Notes: generated by a model from the sequence alone, not told the origin. Shown: positions 1 to 11,717, counted from the stretch's first letter. The stretch: DNA of 64,000 bases from Rhynchopus sp. YZ270_cl-10 (GCA_964035575.1 OZ037898.1:310001-374000); one strand, 5' to 3'. Program-made: numbers and translations.

Positions 1-16
1 AGTAGGTCACTCTGGT

Positions 17-893
17 CAGTGGTCGCGCTAATTATGGGGAAAAATGGGGAAAAAATGGATTTCGGGTACGGAAAAACGTTCCTTGAAAAGGTTAGCTGGG
101 GAGGCCCGGAAACCCCGTTTTGTGGCATTTCCGGGCCAATCCCGGCTTGTGGTGGGGTATATACGGAAAAATGGACAAAATTTTAGTGACTTAAATTTTC
201 GCAAAATATGAACCCATACTCGTAAACAAGGGTCATTTTCAGGAAAATTCGGAAAATTCCGAGATTTGGAAGCAATTTTTCTCCTGAAAATCAGTGGGTT
301 TTCAGCCCCAAAACATACCGCGATTGGAATTTCCGGAATCCGTCCGCGCTGTGGTGGGGTCACTTTGCCGAAATGGCCATTTTTTTGGTTTTGGTCAAAA
401 TCCATGTAGGGTAAAGAGGGCCAATGTAAATCCCACAACCAGATTTTCTCTCCCTGATCCTGACGTCTTGCAACATGAAAATGCGCGAAAACACCGGCAT
501 TTGCATTTCCGGAATTCGTCCGTTCTGTGGTGGGGTCAATTTGCCGAAATGGACAAGTTCTTGGTTTTGGTCAAAACCCGTCAGTGTAAGGTAAAGGGGG
601 CAAGTGTTTGCCTGTAGAAACTGGAAGGGAACAGGCAGCGCCGCAGGCGCACGGTAACCAACTTTTTTTTTTTTTTTTCCTTTTCTTTTTTCTCCTCTTT
701 CTTTTGACTTTCCGAGCCAATTGCGTTCCACGGCGGGGTCACATGTATATGCAAGCCCACTATGTGGTGGTCTTACTCAACAATATTAGAACTTCTGGTT
801 TCTTAATGAAATCCCCGTACTGCAAAAAAAAAACGTTCCTACCAAAACCCCCAAAAATCCCGGGATGAGGGATGGACTTTAGCGCGAGCTCTG
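17..893. mobile_element. Non-autonomous hAT-type element (877 bp), copy 1
   Basis: The left end reads CAGTGGTCGCGCTAA and the right end, reverse-complemented, CAGAGCTCGCGCTAA. The 8 bp on each side are identical (ACTCTGGT at 9-16 and 894-901), the duplication length typical of hAT elements. A second copy of the same length, differing by only a few bases, lies at 12641-13517 with its own target duplication, so both are recent insertions. No transposase is encoded. The interior holds several copies of a GTGGTGGGGTCA ... AAATGGACAA motif, and near the right end a GCGCCGCAGGCGCACGG motif followed by a T-run. Short ORFs here are not conserved beyond the copies. Confidence 0.9.
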
Positions 894-901
894 ACTCTGG
901 T

Positions 902-3500
902 CCGATATTTTTTTTTTTTTTTTTTTTGAACTTCTAAAAAAAAAATTGAAAAGGGGTGGAGGTAGTTGGAATTAGCGTAAGTTGCCACCTTTTTTTTTTT
1001 GCTTTTTTTGAAAATTTGGTTGTAATCAATACAATGATTTTTTCTCTTTTGCAAACCCTCACTTTGTATCAAATTTTTACTTGCGAAATAAAAATTGAAA
1101 TTTTCTAGTCCAAGCAGAGAGTGTGAATGGGGCAACTATTTCTCAACTTTTTTTTTCCATTTGTCTTTTTACACGCTAGACAAAATCTCCTCTTCCCTAA
1201 GATCTGAACACAATTACACCCGAATATTTTGAACTCTTTTTTTCTTTTTGAAAACTTGGTTGTATTAGTGTAAACACCCCCGAGGATGAGCTACACTATT
1301 TTTTTTTTGTTACAAACCAAAATCTTTTTTTATAAAAAAAAGTAGTCAGAAGGTTTGAAAAGAAAGAAAAAAAAAAAAATCGAAGTTGGTTAATGTGCGG
1401 CACACTCTTTGGATGCAAGCACAAAAAAGAAGAAATATGACATAACCCTCAAATAAATCCGTCCGTCCCTTTGTACCGCCGCCCACCCCCCTACCCCCCC
1501 TACCCATCCAACACTGCACACACAACGAAGTAAATGACTTGACGTGATTTTACTTTGTGATTTCCTCGAAAGCTTCCAACAGTAAAACCACAAATCAAGC
1601 CATTTCCTTCACCGTCGCGCACACCCATCTTTAAACACCCGGGAAAATCAGCACAGCAACAAAATAATTGTTTATCGCACGCTTTTTACTTTGCGGGCAT
1701 GCATTAACACAACGTACTGTGCCACATTCTGTTAAAAATTGTTTTGGTACCGGCTTCTTTTCCTCAGGGCACATAAAAAAAATGAGTGAGGACAGTGTAA
1801 CATGGGATGGGGTGGAAGAGGGGCGGAAGAGAAGAACGGGGGAGGAGGAGGGGGAGGGGAGAGAGAGAGAAAGAGAAATTCGTGGGATATCATCTTAGGC
1901 CCAGAGTTAGAGGGGTGATGGGGGGTGAAGGGGGACAATGTAAAATAAATACAAAAAAAAAAATGAATAAAACTATGATTTTAAAATAATAAAAAAACAA
2001 AATTTTGGAAGAAAAATGGAGGAAAAACTCAAAATGCACAGCGTCAAACTTGCTTCAAAACAGGTGAAGAGGGGGGTTTTTTTTTTAACATTTTTTTTTT
2101 GGAGTACAATAATCGGACCTCATCGTGCCTCTCTCCCCCTTTCTCCTGAGTAAGTGTCCTCTGGCCGTGCAAACAAAAAAAAACAAAATACGATAAAAAA
2201 TTAGTCGTATACTTTCCGATAAAGAAAAAGTACAAAGGGATGGTTCTGTACAGATCCATCCAATATTTTTTTAACCACACAATATAAATAAAAGAAAAGA
2301 CTCAGTCTTTCCACAAAAGTCATACATCATTTCCCCAAATTGATTGCGCTTGAAAATACTTTAATTTCAAAAAAAAAAAAAAGCGAATCAAAAGAATAGA
2401 GAAAAGAGTGTACACGATTCTACAGCGAATCGAAGTAGGTTTGTTGTGTTAGTCAGCTGGAGAGGTTAAAGAGAGGGGGAAAAAATTTTTTAAGGGGTGA
2501 AGACGAGAAGTGACTGAACCTGAAGACAGCGATAAATAATGCAACAACACATAATCATAAAAGAGCAAAATGTTACACCCTATCAAATCGTAGGATCGAG
2601 CAAAAAAAAAAGGGGGTTTTTTTAAATGATTACTGCGATAGTTTTTAGAAAATACAACCAAATAATCATTGGATTCTTTGTTGCAAATCAGAACAAAATA
2701 AACAACTGTTTTCACTTAAAATCACTCTCAATCACCCCCAAAAAAAAAATTTGGAATGAGCTAAGATCTCATACTTAGTCACGTTGAAGAAGGTTTTAAT
2801 GGGGGGGGACTACGGCAAGGGGGAATAGGGCTAATCAGGGGGAAAGGAGGGGTTTTTTTTTTGGGCGATATCAGCACCACCATTTTCCTACCAGAGAAAA
2901 ATGTTGCTGAAAATAGCAGAGCTACCTAATATTTGCTTTGTAATCTCTACTTTTCACCTCTTTTTTTTTTTTTTGGGAAGAAAAAAAACCTATCAGCACA
3001 GTTTGCGATTGGGGGGGATTTAGGGGGGGGGGGGGGGATCAACCTGGTTGAGAAAGGCCCAAAAGACCTTCTGTAACCTCTTTCTTTTTCCACCCTTCCG
3101 TTTAAGACATATTTACACGATTATTTTATGGTCTTTTTTTGGTCGAATGTTACAGAGCAAAACCACCAGGTTGACCCATCCTATTGGGGGGTGTTGGTGG
3201 GTGCGGGGGATATGAGATAGATAGGCATGCAAAAGGGGTGTAGGGGGGGAACCCAGGGAGGGGGGAAATGGGAGAGCAAAGAGAAGGGGTATAAAAAAAG
3301 GGGATGGGGGGTGGGGTTTTTTTGGTAAAGTGGAGTAACCTTCAAAAAAGGGTTGGATCCTCACATTTTTTATTATTTCAAAAAAAAAAAAAAAAAATCC
3401 CAAAAAAAAAAATTGAAAACTTTAGTGTAGACACCTTGAGGAGCTTCAACTAAAAAACTCCCCAAAAAAAAAAAACCTTACTTTTCTGCTTTTTTTTTTT
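902..3500. other. Intergenic, homopolymer-rich, no gene seen
   Basis: About 2.6 kb of A/T runs with scattered G-runs (for example 3019-3040). No ORF has family-like content. It contains two copies of the dispersed AGTGTAG hairpin repeat (about 1248-1300 and 3410-3450) and a partial copy of the CTAAG/CTTAG tail repeat near 2763-2795. A purine-rich stretch (1805-1880) on the plus strand gives low-complexity ORFs on both strands. Confidence 0.6.
1248..1300 (+). repeat. Dispersed AGTGTAG hairpin repeat (H family)
   Basis: Consensus: GAAAACTTGGTTGTATTAGT, then GTAGACACCCGAGGATGAGC, then a TCCACTA-type end. In this copy AGTGTA and TACACT can pair across a ~20-nt loop containing GAGGATGAG. Related plus-strand copies lie near 3410-3450, 9347-9398, 9936-9998, 11118-11145 (partial), 19955-20000 (weak), 24217-24283, 24997-25048, 25288-25336 and 35404-35460. 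None overlaps a host CDS. Whether it is a small mobile element, a small RNA or an RNA 3'-end signal cannot be told from sequence alone. Confidence 0.55.
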
Positions 3501-4448
3501 TTAATGTGCCGGAGCTACCATCGGGGGGAGAAAATCGCAGAGGTCGATTGGGGAGTTGGTGGTGGTTTCGGTGGCGTCGAGGGGGGGCATGGTTTGCTCC
3601 TCGGCGTCGGAGTGGTCGTCTGCATCGGAGTCTGTGTTGTCACGCACGCCTACAGATGGTGGTACGAGGATACCAGCTGCCGCTGCCACCTTCCTTGAAT
3701 AGATATGCGGGTACGGGCAGGAGTCCCCCTTCTTGCAGTCTCCGTTGAAGAAATCCGGGCATTTCTTGTGCAGACGCAGCTTGGTCTTCCAGGTCATCTG
3801 GCACACCAGGCAGCACAGCACCAGAGGACGCTTCTTCTTCACACGGCGGGCACGCTCCTCCTCCCGCCTCGTCCATTTGTTGTGGGTGCACGGAGGACGT
3901 TCCCCTGCGGGGCGGGTCTGCACATCATCGACGATGGTGCCGTCTGATTTTACCTCCTCCTGGACCGACCGCGTTTCCTCAGAGCATTGGGAGGTGCGGC
4001 TGGACGCAGGGACCGAAGCTACTGGAGGTTGAACCGGCTGTGCTGTGGCCTGCATCATGTTGCCGAGGTTGAGAAGCTGCTGGATGTTTGGCTGTGTGAG
4101 CATCCGTTGCAGATCTGCTGGGGCCATTCCCGCAAAGGGGTTTGCTACGTTGGGAAGCGCCTGCTGAGGGAACATAGGGTTGGGAGCAATGTTGGGTGTG
4201 GGTGTGGGTTGGGGAACCTGAGGCGCCGCCATGCCCGGAACCACCTGCTGCTGAAGCTGCATTTGCTGAAGCTGGATCAGCTGCTGCAGCTGTTGAATCT
4301 GCTGCTGCACGTTGATACCCTGCATTGCAGGCTGCATAGCATTAAGGTTAATCATCTGCCCCTGCGCGGTAATATAAACAGGAACAGGCCCACTAGGGGT
4401 CGGTGCGGTGGTGAAAAACCCACCCATAAAAGGCATATTCATCTGCAT
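3501..4448 (-). CDS. CCCH zinc-finger protein, Gln-rich
   Basis: A 315-residue protein, probably RNA-binding. Residues 1-150 are rich in Gln, Met, Pro and Asn, with a long QQ/QLQQ tract at about 48-68. After a charged linker comes a Cys/His region: CTHNKW, a basic segment (RREEERARRVKKKR), LCCLVC, then CPDFFNGDCKKGDSCPYPH, which fits the C-x7-C-x5-C-x3-H finger used to bind single-stranded RNA. The tail is acidic and Thr/Ser-rich. The earlier C/H...CxxC residues may form a second zinc site; that is inference. The ATG at 4448 is the first in frame, and upstream DNA on the coding strand is a long pyrimidine run. It ends APAH-stop in one uninterrupted exon. No specific orthologue is recognised. 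A cytoplasmic mRNA-regulation role would be usual for the fold. Confidence 0.8.
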   Translation of the reverse strand: MQMNMPFMGGFFTTAPTPSGPVPVYITAQGQMINLNAMQPAMQGINVQQQIQQLQQLIQLQQMQLQQQVVPGMAAPQVPQPTPTPNIAPNPMFPQQALPNVANPFAGMAPADLQRMLTQPNIQQLLNLGNMMQATAQPVQPPVASVPASSRTSQCSEETRSVQEEVKSDGTIVDDVQTRPAGERPPCTHNKWTRREEERARRVKKKRPLVLCCLVCQMTWKTKLRLHKKCPDFFNGDCKKGDSCPYPHIYSRKVAAAAGILVPPSVGVRDNTDSDADDHSDAEEQTMPPLDATETTTNSPIDLCDFLPPMVAPAH

Positions 4449-5273
4449 TTTTCAGAAGAGAAAAAGAGAGAAGAAGAAGAAGAAGAAAAAAAAAACCTCC
4501 CCTGCAGAAAAAAGACGCAAAGAGAAAGCCGAAAAACAAAGCTTCCTGAGCGAAGTTGTGGGAAGGAAAGGTTTTTTTTTTTTTTCGCGGCAAAGAACAA
4601 GGAAAAGGGAGGGGGAGAAGGTGAAGGTGAAAATATAGATAAAAGGAAAAGGGTGTGTGCTTCGTGTGTACACGGCTGTTAGGAGTGGTGGTGGTGGTGG
4701 TGGTGTGAAAATTTGTGGCTTTTCAAGACAAAATCAGGAATATTAAAAACGGGAATAATTACAAAAAAGAAAGGAATAGTTAGTGATGCAAACACCTCCG
4801 ACTGACCCACGTCAGATGCCAACCCCGGATGAAAGCATAACTGCCTCTGCATCCGTGGTCTCAAACATATACCGTTGAAACAAAACATAAGTACCCCCAG
4901 GCTTTGTTTTTTTATATTACGAACTTAAATGGTTATCAAAACACAGCAACACTGAATGCGGATTGCATTCTGCATTATTTTTTTTTTGGCAAGAAGTAAT
5001 ACCCGGCATTTTCTTTTTGAGACTTCGTAAAAAGACTTCGTTCCCTGAAAAGAAAGTTGACTTCAAATACAACAGCCCTCTCATGACGGTGTACCTTGGT
5101 ACAATGACCAGGTGGACTCCAAAAGGCACATCATATGCAATCAATAAATTGACAGTATATGGTGAGGGATCAACAAAAATGTTCCCAAAAAGGTATGAAA
5201 AAACCCCCCCAATCTCGAATGAGGGTCTTTTATAAAAAAGAATCCCTTCATTCAGAAAAAACCCCCTTTTTTT
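4449..5273. other. Intergenic with one dispersed S-type repeat
   Basis: Starts with a long A/G-rich stretch, then a short GGT microsatellite (4684-4704). An S-family repeat copy (listed separately) spans about 5046-5160. No gene seen. Confidence 0.5.
5046..5160 (+). repeat. Dispersed S-family repeat, copy A
   Basis: Core: GTTGACTTCAAATACAA, CCCTCTCATGACGGTGTACC, TTGGTACAATGACC and GTGGACT, in that order. Fuller copies also end with ATGCAGTCCTAC and TTTACATCTG. Other copies: about 10320-10385, 10940-11045, 20236-20372, 33098-33190 (inside the AOS1 intron) and 34655-34765. TGTACCTTGGTACA is a short perfect palindrome. All listed copies are on the plus strand. No Pol III A/B boxes or coding content are visible, so the class is unresolved (SINE-like or MITE-like). 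Confidence 0.6.
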
Positions 5274-6797
5274 TCATGCAAGAAATAGTGAGAGAGCGGG
5301 CATCATCCCCGGAACTACGGTGCGGATTTTGTGTGTCAGCGAGGCGCTTTCTACTAAGTCGCAGAGCGAGTCGCCGATGAAGTGAACGTTCTTGCTTTGC
5401 ACATTCGCTGTGTCTGCTAGCACGACTAATGCGGACATGGTTGGACACATCTCTGGGTTCACGATTGGGACGTACTCGGGAGACATCATGGTTGGTATCT
5501 TCACTGCCCCCATCACATCAATGAAAATCCCGGTTTTGGCGGAGGCTAACCTCTCTGAGTACCGTGCAACAGTTTGCTCACCAATCCCGACATACGCTCG
5601 CCCCGCTGAAAGGGGGAATGGAAGAAGCCCTCCGCTGACCGTTTCGTAGCGGAACAGCTTTTTGGGTGGTTTGCCTGGTTTGTTCGACCGTTTCCCCATT
5701 CTGACTGCAAGCAAGGTGTGATCCGTCGGGACCGTGAGGGAACGACTCAACGCTATGGAGAGCTGAATCGCTTTTCTCATTGAATTGCATTCTTCGGTTT
5801 CTAAAGGAGGGTCAAATAGGATGTCCTCTGTGGTCACTCCAGGTTCAAGCCCGGTGGCGGTTACATAGAAATAGAGAAGAGCAGGGCGACCTGCTAATAA
5901 AACATCATCCGCAATGGTGACGGCTTCAATTAATGCAGCAGATCTTAGTCCGGTAAGTGGCGTGCAGCCTCCAAACGCTACTATACAAGGAAGTGTTGCA
6001 TTGCTTGAACAGGAATGTACCGTATCAACAAATTCGGCACAGCTATGCCCAAGACAATAATCTCCTACCAAAAAGGGGAGGATCTTCGTAGAGGCGTGTT
6101 GATAAGAAAGTGAGGGAAACGCATCGCACACTAGAACATCACCGCATTTAGATAGCTTTATCGCGAACTCCTTTTCGCACGATGTTTCGCCTTCAAAATG
6201 AAGCAGGTTTTCAAGAAGAACTGCCTCTCCAACACCAAGGGAGGTGATCACATCCATATCAAATGTCGGTAAAAAACGCAGTGTTGTTCCACTTCCTGCT
6301 AACAGCTTTTGCAGAAGCGGGAGCATCACTTCCACAGACGGTGCGGTGGTGGTGTGTTCTCCTTCTGTATAACCTTCTGCGAGAGGAAGGGATCCGGGAA
6401 CATAGCGGTTTTCGAAGTGCGCAATGATTACACTAGGGCATTGCACCAAAACGGTTTGTAAGGTGCGCGAAACCGAGTTAACGCTAGAGGCAAATATGGG
6501 CTCTCCGGTTAAAGGGTTGAGTACTGTGGTCAAATTGATGTGTACTATCGCACGGCGTCGGTTGATTGTCATATCTTCAAGATGGCGTGCCATAAGTGCA
6601 GGAAGGGCTTGAAGCGGGCGAAGTTTTTGCATTTTAAGCTTTTCTGAGCCCCACGACATCAAAACCTCGACCGTTTTCTTAAAGGGGTCAACAGACATTT
6701 CTCGAAGAAGCCGTTTGCAGATAAAGTCAATCACACAAATAAAGTCGTCCTCACCTTCCACTCCGTCATAACTGCTTGGGGTGGTTGCGACGGACAT
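5274..6797 (-). CDS. Phosphoglycerate-kinase-like protein, probable pseudoenzyme
   Basis: A 507-residue protein with the two-lobed PGK layout but without its active-site motifs. Family anchors in order: RAIVHINLTTVLNPLTG (PGK RVDFNVP strand), VIIAHFENRYVPG (SHLGRP loop), CIVAFGGCTPLTGLRSAALI (GGAKVSDK nucleotide loop), TGIFIDVMGAV (GPxGVFE), NVHFIGDSLCDLVESASL (GGGDTAAAV) and RTVVPGMMPALSLFLA (STGGGASLELLEG) at the C-terminus. The Asp, Arg, Lys and Gly residues that bind phosphoglycerate and nucleotide are replaced at every site, so catalysis is unlikely. The chosen ATG (6797) precedes MSVATTPSSYDGVEG. The ~75-residue N-terminal extension ahead of the PGK part has a helical stretch (ICKRLLREMSVDPFKKTVEV) that could be a docking helix (inference). 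The open frame continues upstream to 7118 but looks like untranslated sequence. No intron is needed. Confidence 0.72.
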   Translation of the reverse strand: MSVATTPSSYDGVEGEDDFICVIDFICKRLLREMSVDPFKKTVEVLMSWGSEKLKMQKLRPLQALPALMARHLEDMTINRRRAIVHINLTTVLNPLTGEPIFASSVNSVSRTLQTVLVQCPSVIIAHFENRYVPGSLPLAEGYTEGEHTTTAPSVEVMLPLLQKLLAGSGTTLRFLPTFDMDVITSLGVGEAVLLENLLHFEGETSCEKEFAIKLSKCGDVLVCDAFPSLSYQHASTKILPFLVGDYCLGHSCAEFVDTVHSCSSNATLPCIVAFGGCTPLTGLRSAALIEAVTIADDVLLAGRPALLYFYVTATGLEPGVTTEDILFDPPLETEECNSMRKAIQLSIALSRSLTVPTDHTLLAVRMGKRSNKPGKPPKKLFRYETVSGGLLPFPLSAGRAYVGIGEQTVARYSERLASAKTGIFIDVMGAVKIPTMMSPEYVPIVNPEMCPTMSALVVLADTANVQSKNVHFIGDSLCDLVESASLTHKIRTVVPGMMPALSLFLA

Positions 6798-8361
6798 TGG
6801 ATGGTTTTCAATAGAAGTTTCAGTCACCAAACGGAGTGCAAAGCGGAATACAATATCAAAACAGAACAGAGAACTCCCAGAGTATGCTGGTAGGAGAAGA
6901 ACCCTCAAGAAAAGTTGGCAAAAAAAAAAAACGATAAAAACCCTCAGGCCCGTTTGGTGTTCCCCAAAACCAAAAGGAAAGGAGGGGGGTTGGGATGTGT
7001 GTAAATGGAGAGGGGAGAGAGAGAGGCGGTTCTCTGTAGCGTGAACAGCGTTTTTTTGTTTGTTGCTTTTATAATCTGCTGAATGAGTGCAGCTGTTATG
7101 CAAAAACTGTCTCAACACTGTCCAGGCATCGCTCTCACGTAAAGGCCTCCACTTGGCATTCCACCCGACAGTGGGGTCTCGCGCTCAGCTTGTACATAGA
7201 CGTCCTTACAGGCACACCTTAACCCCAAGGTGTGGCAGAGCAAGCTCTAAGCTCTGGTTTGATTGTTGATCGCTGTTTCATGCTCTGAGCACACAAACAC
7301 CCCGAAAAACATTTTATCAGTAAGGGTTTAACCTTGGTAGACGTTCGCCTGCAGGAAGACCAAACAGAATAGCGCCGCATACCCCTTCCAGACGGAAATA
7401 CAGAAGGCACACTTCATCCTCCCCCCCGCGAGTGGTGCAAAAAATGGCTAACCCTGGTTTGATCTTAGAAAAAAAGGTATGATGTTCCCCTCCGTTCCTT
7501 CACCATTCCTTCCTCCGCTTCTGCATATCCCATGGAAATGAGGGTGAGGTACAATGGGCACCCACCGTGTGTACCCAATGGCCTAATTACACCCAATACA
7601 CCTTCCCCCCAGTCAGCGGAGAGAACAGCGTGCATGCTGTAAGGTGGCAGAAATCGCAAACTGTCCTGCATTTACCCCGCTCTGCTCTCACCCACCCCCT
7701 CCTCGACCCCCGTATCAGCAAGGAGACCGTCCTTTGGCCTGACTGAGTCTTGTGTACGCTGGGCATGCACTGTACACACTCCCTACACCCCTCCCCTCCT
7801 CCCCACAAACGGAGTGTCTGTCTATCTACCTTTCCGACCCACTGTCGTCTCAGAGATGCCAATAGCTGGCCATAGACTCCATAAGACCTCCTCCTCGTCT
7901 AGTCCTCTAAAGAAACCCTGTAAGATAAGCAGTGTGCCCCACTCTGTACATCGGCAAAACACTCTGCGCTCTCTGTACACTGCACCCTCCACTCTTCATG
8001 CCCCGTCTTCTGAACTGCTTCCTTCTGCACCACCTTCCCCAACTGCATTTGAACGTTCGAGAGAGAGAAGACTCTGCACACCTAACAAGAACCCTACCCA
8101 CAGCCCCACCCATGCACCATATTGCTATGTATCCAAGCTCTGCTGCCCTCCCCCAACCCTCTCAAGAACAGCACAGCATCCTCTATGGTTTAAAAACCAC
8201 CAAAAAAACCTGTCTTAATCGATGTTAACCCGCCCCCTCCCCTCTCCCAGAGCAGTTCTCACACTGTACCCACACCGGATACCCGCACCTCTTCGCAACC
8301 AACCCTCTCCCTCTCCCCATTACCTCTTCTTAGAACGCTGCACTGCCCCTTTCACTGTTCG
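6798..8361. other. Intergenic, C-rich, no gene seen
   Basis: Between the PGK-like gene and the CA microsatellite. The plus strand from 7640 to 8340 is strongly C/T-rich, and its ORFs (for example 7814-8218) have low-complexity Ser/Pro/His content with no family signature. No tRNA-like cloverleaf or snRNA signature was recognised. Confidence 0.5.
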
Positions 8362-8541
<180 letters not shown>

Positions 8542-8663
8542 ATGATTCATGAGAAAATGGTTCCCTCTCAGGAACTACGTAAGCAACACATTGCATTCGT
8601 CTCTCTGAACAGTCAGATGATGACGGCGTCATAGACAGTACGCACAGAGATCGATCTCATATC

Positions 8664-8986
8664 CTCCCTCATCCCCCTCTACAAACTCAATGGACAGCAT
8701 CAATGCTAGAGACAAGCGTGGCAAGGTGTAGTGTAGGTGTTACTCTGAGTGGCCAATCGCATCCATTTCTGTTGTAATACATAGGTTGGAACACCCAATA
8801 GTCCCAATTGTCTACTCAAATATGCGCTAGATCCCAATTGTCTACTCCCTCATCCCCCTCTACAAACTCAATGAACAGCATCAATGCTAGAGACAAGGCA
8901 GTGTGGCGGAAGGTGTAGTGTAGGTGTCACTCCGAGGGCCAATCGCATCCATTTCTGTTGTAATCTAATCGCGGAACACCCAATAG
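8664..8986. repeat. Tandem duplication, 181-bp period
   Basis: 8664-8801 and 8845-8986 are close copies (CTCCCTCATCCCCCTCTAC through CACCCAATAG). A TCCCAATTGTCTACT motif occurs twice between them. The copies differ by small indels and substitutions. Function unknown. Confidence 0.8.
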
Positions 8987-11541
8987 CACCCCCGGAACAA
9001 AGGTGGACCTTCCCCTCCCCTCCCAATCTGGACGCACAACAAGGGTGTGCCTGCACGCTCGCGGTACAATCGTTTAAACCCCTGGATAAGCAGAACAACC
9101 ACCACCACCATCCATCATGACAACGGCTTTTCGTCAGCCGAAGATGGCTGCTACCCAGGGTGAATCTGGAATGTGCAGTGAATCAAATGGCCTCAGCCAT
9201 GACAGCTACACTGACTTAACAGATTGTCAAAGAGAGAGAGAGAGGTGGGGTAAAAAAGGAAAAATAGTTGGTTCTCTGTTTTGCTCTGGTTTGATGTTTT
9301 TTTTTTTTGTTTTTGTGTTTTTTTTTTTTGTTTTTTTTTTTTGTTTTTTGAAAATTTGGTTGTTTTAGTGTAGACGCCCGAGGATGAACTGCACTAGAAA
9401 AAAAAATTTTTTTGTTGCCGCGAGCTGCAAAAAGATAAAGGACAAGTACATTGTTTTTTTAAACTTTTTTGAGTATTTAGGACCTACTATCTTCACGTCT
9501 CTTTTTGGTAACGCAAAAAAGGGCAAAAAAAAAGGGGGTTGGTTAAGAAAAAGAACTCGCCAAAGTCAAAGATTCAGGGCTGCTGTCCCTCATGTGTAAG
9601 AAAAGGAGCTAATCCTCATATTTGCAGACCAAAAAAGGTGCACAGGAGGGAGGATGAGACAAAGGAAAAAGATGAAAAAGAAAAAAAAAAATAGTAACTC
9701 TGCAAAGTAAAGGAAAAGGAAAAAAAGGTTTGTTTGTTGTCGACAATCACTTCGCTCCAAAAACGGAACAAAGTAATAGACTCCTGATAACCCCATTTTG
9801 CGTACTTGTTGCGCACTTTGTGCACGAAAAAAAAAAATACAGGAATACCTATATTGCGTACTTGTTGCGTACTTAGTGCGTAGTTGTTGCGTACTTGGTA
9901 TTTTTTATTTCAGGAGCACCAATTATTATTTTTTTTGATAAATTGTTGGAGTAGTGTAGTTGCCTCGGTTGTGTTGCCACAGTTGTGCAATCTCCACTGT
10001 CCAAAAAGTTCACTTTGTTGTTCAAAAAGTTCGTTGATTGCTCAATAACCTACATTTCTCCTCTTTCAGCTATGCTTGTAGGGAAAAAAAAAACATGGGG
10101 ATCGAAAGACAAAAAAAAGATCGGGTCTTTTGTTTGTGCGCTCAAAGCTGGAAAACAAAAAGGTGAAAAAAAAAATTGTGTTAAACTGAAGTACAGTTGT
10201 TGTGGTTAATTGAGTACTCAAAAAGAAACAAACAAGCTTCTGTTTTTTTCAATCCGTTTTGTTTGCCCTGCAGCGCTGCCTCCAATCTTTTTAGAATTGA
10301 CAACAAGTTGTTTTATCAAAAAAAAAATCCCTCTCGTGACAGTGTACTTTTTGGTGCATGACTACCAGAACACCGTGGATCGGAAACAATTCTGGAGAAA
10401 CAAAAAGAAAAATTCACAGTGTGAATAAAGGGGGATCCTTCGGGGTGGGTGTGCGGGGGGGTAATGCTGACAACAACACTTTGATAAAAGCGTTGCGTTT
10501 GGTAATGATACTCTAAACCTCTCTCTCCTTCCTAAGGCTTTCTGCACATGGCGTTTTTTACCTGGTATTATGTAAATAATTCATGCAAAAACGCTGTGCA
10601 TCCAACCTTTAAAAAAAAGGGGGCAATTTGAAATCGTAGCAGTGCAGGCATATTGCTAAGTGCCGTTATGCCGTTTTGGCTTTTTGGCTTTTTGGGCCAA
10701 AAACTAAAATAAAAATTTAAAAAAAAAAAGGTCTGGGCAGAACTGGGCAGATGAACGCGACGTTCCGTTCGGAAAGTGGCTAAGACTGCAACAGTGGTCA
10801 GAGTTGCAGTCTGTGGTGCTGGACAACTTGTCGGTTGCCACAGGCGATGTAACACTCAGCGTGGGAATATATCTTTCTTTTCCTTCCCTCTCCGCTCTGT
10901 GTCTGGCAGGGAGACGCGCAAATTTTTCCACTTTCGGCAAAGTTAGCAATATGACTGGTGACAGTGTACCTTGGTACAATGACCGGTGCACCGTGGGTGG
11001 ACCTCAACCGTGCAGTCCTACGTCCATTTTCGTGGTTTACATCTGAAACAATAACTGTGTAACAATTGCAATGCGGGTCGGACCCTTTTTCGTGTGCTTT
11101 TTTTTTTTTTTTTTTTTTGAAAACTTGGTTGTATTAGTGTAGATTAGTGTAAAATAAAATAAAAAAGCGCCCCAACCAACTGAAGCGACCACACGGCCCT
11201 GCCGGATTCCACCTCCTCTCTCTGCTTCAGCTCTACCTCCCACAATACAATCTCTGGCATTTTTTTTTTCTTTTTTTTTTGTTTTCTTCTTTTTTACATT
11301 GTTGGTTTGCTGTGCCGACAATCACCCATCAAAGAGGTCGGTTCCGTACCATATGTGGCACCCAAGAAGGGCACGTACACGTACAGTTTTTTTTGTCGAG
11401 AACTATGCATAAAATCACGCACTATTTTCCAAAATCACGCATAAAATATAATGTTGGATGAGACAAGAAGTGGTCGGTAATACAACTTCGAGCCAATTTA
11501 TTTGCAACAGGTTTTTTTTTTTTGAAAAAGCTTTTCTATTT
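8987..11541. other. Intergenic with dispersed repeats, no gene seen
   Basis: A/T homopolymer-rich spacer. It holds H-family copies (about 9347-9398, 9936-9998, and 11118-11145 partial) and two S-family copies (about 10320-10385 and 10940-11045). A short GCGTACTTGTTGCG-type repeat occurs at 9796-9900. No ORF shows protein-family content. Confidence 0.5.
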
Positions 11542-11717
11542 CAGGGGTTAACAGGCCTAAGCTAAATAGGGGGGTCCGGGAGGCCAAATGTCCAAAAAGG
11601 GAGCAAATAAAGGGGGGGAATTGGGGGTACGTTTTTGGGCTCCAAAAGCCTCCATATTTGCATTTTTGAGCTCAACCCAGTCTGCGGTGGGGTCAATATG
11701 AAAAAATGGACAAAAAT

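Noticed and set aside
7814-8218. 134-codon plus-strand ORF
   Set aside because: C/T-rich low-complexity sequence, no family match, no partner exon.
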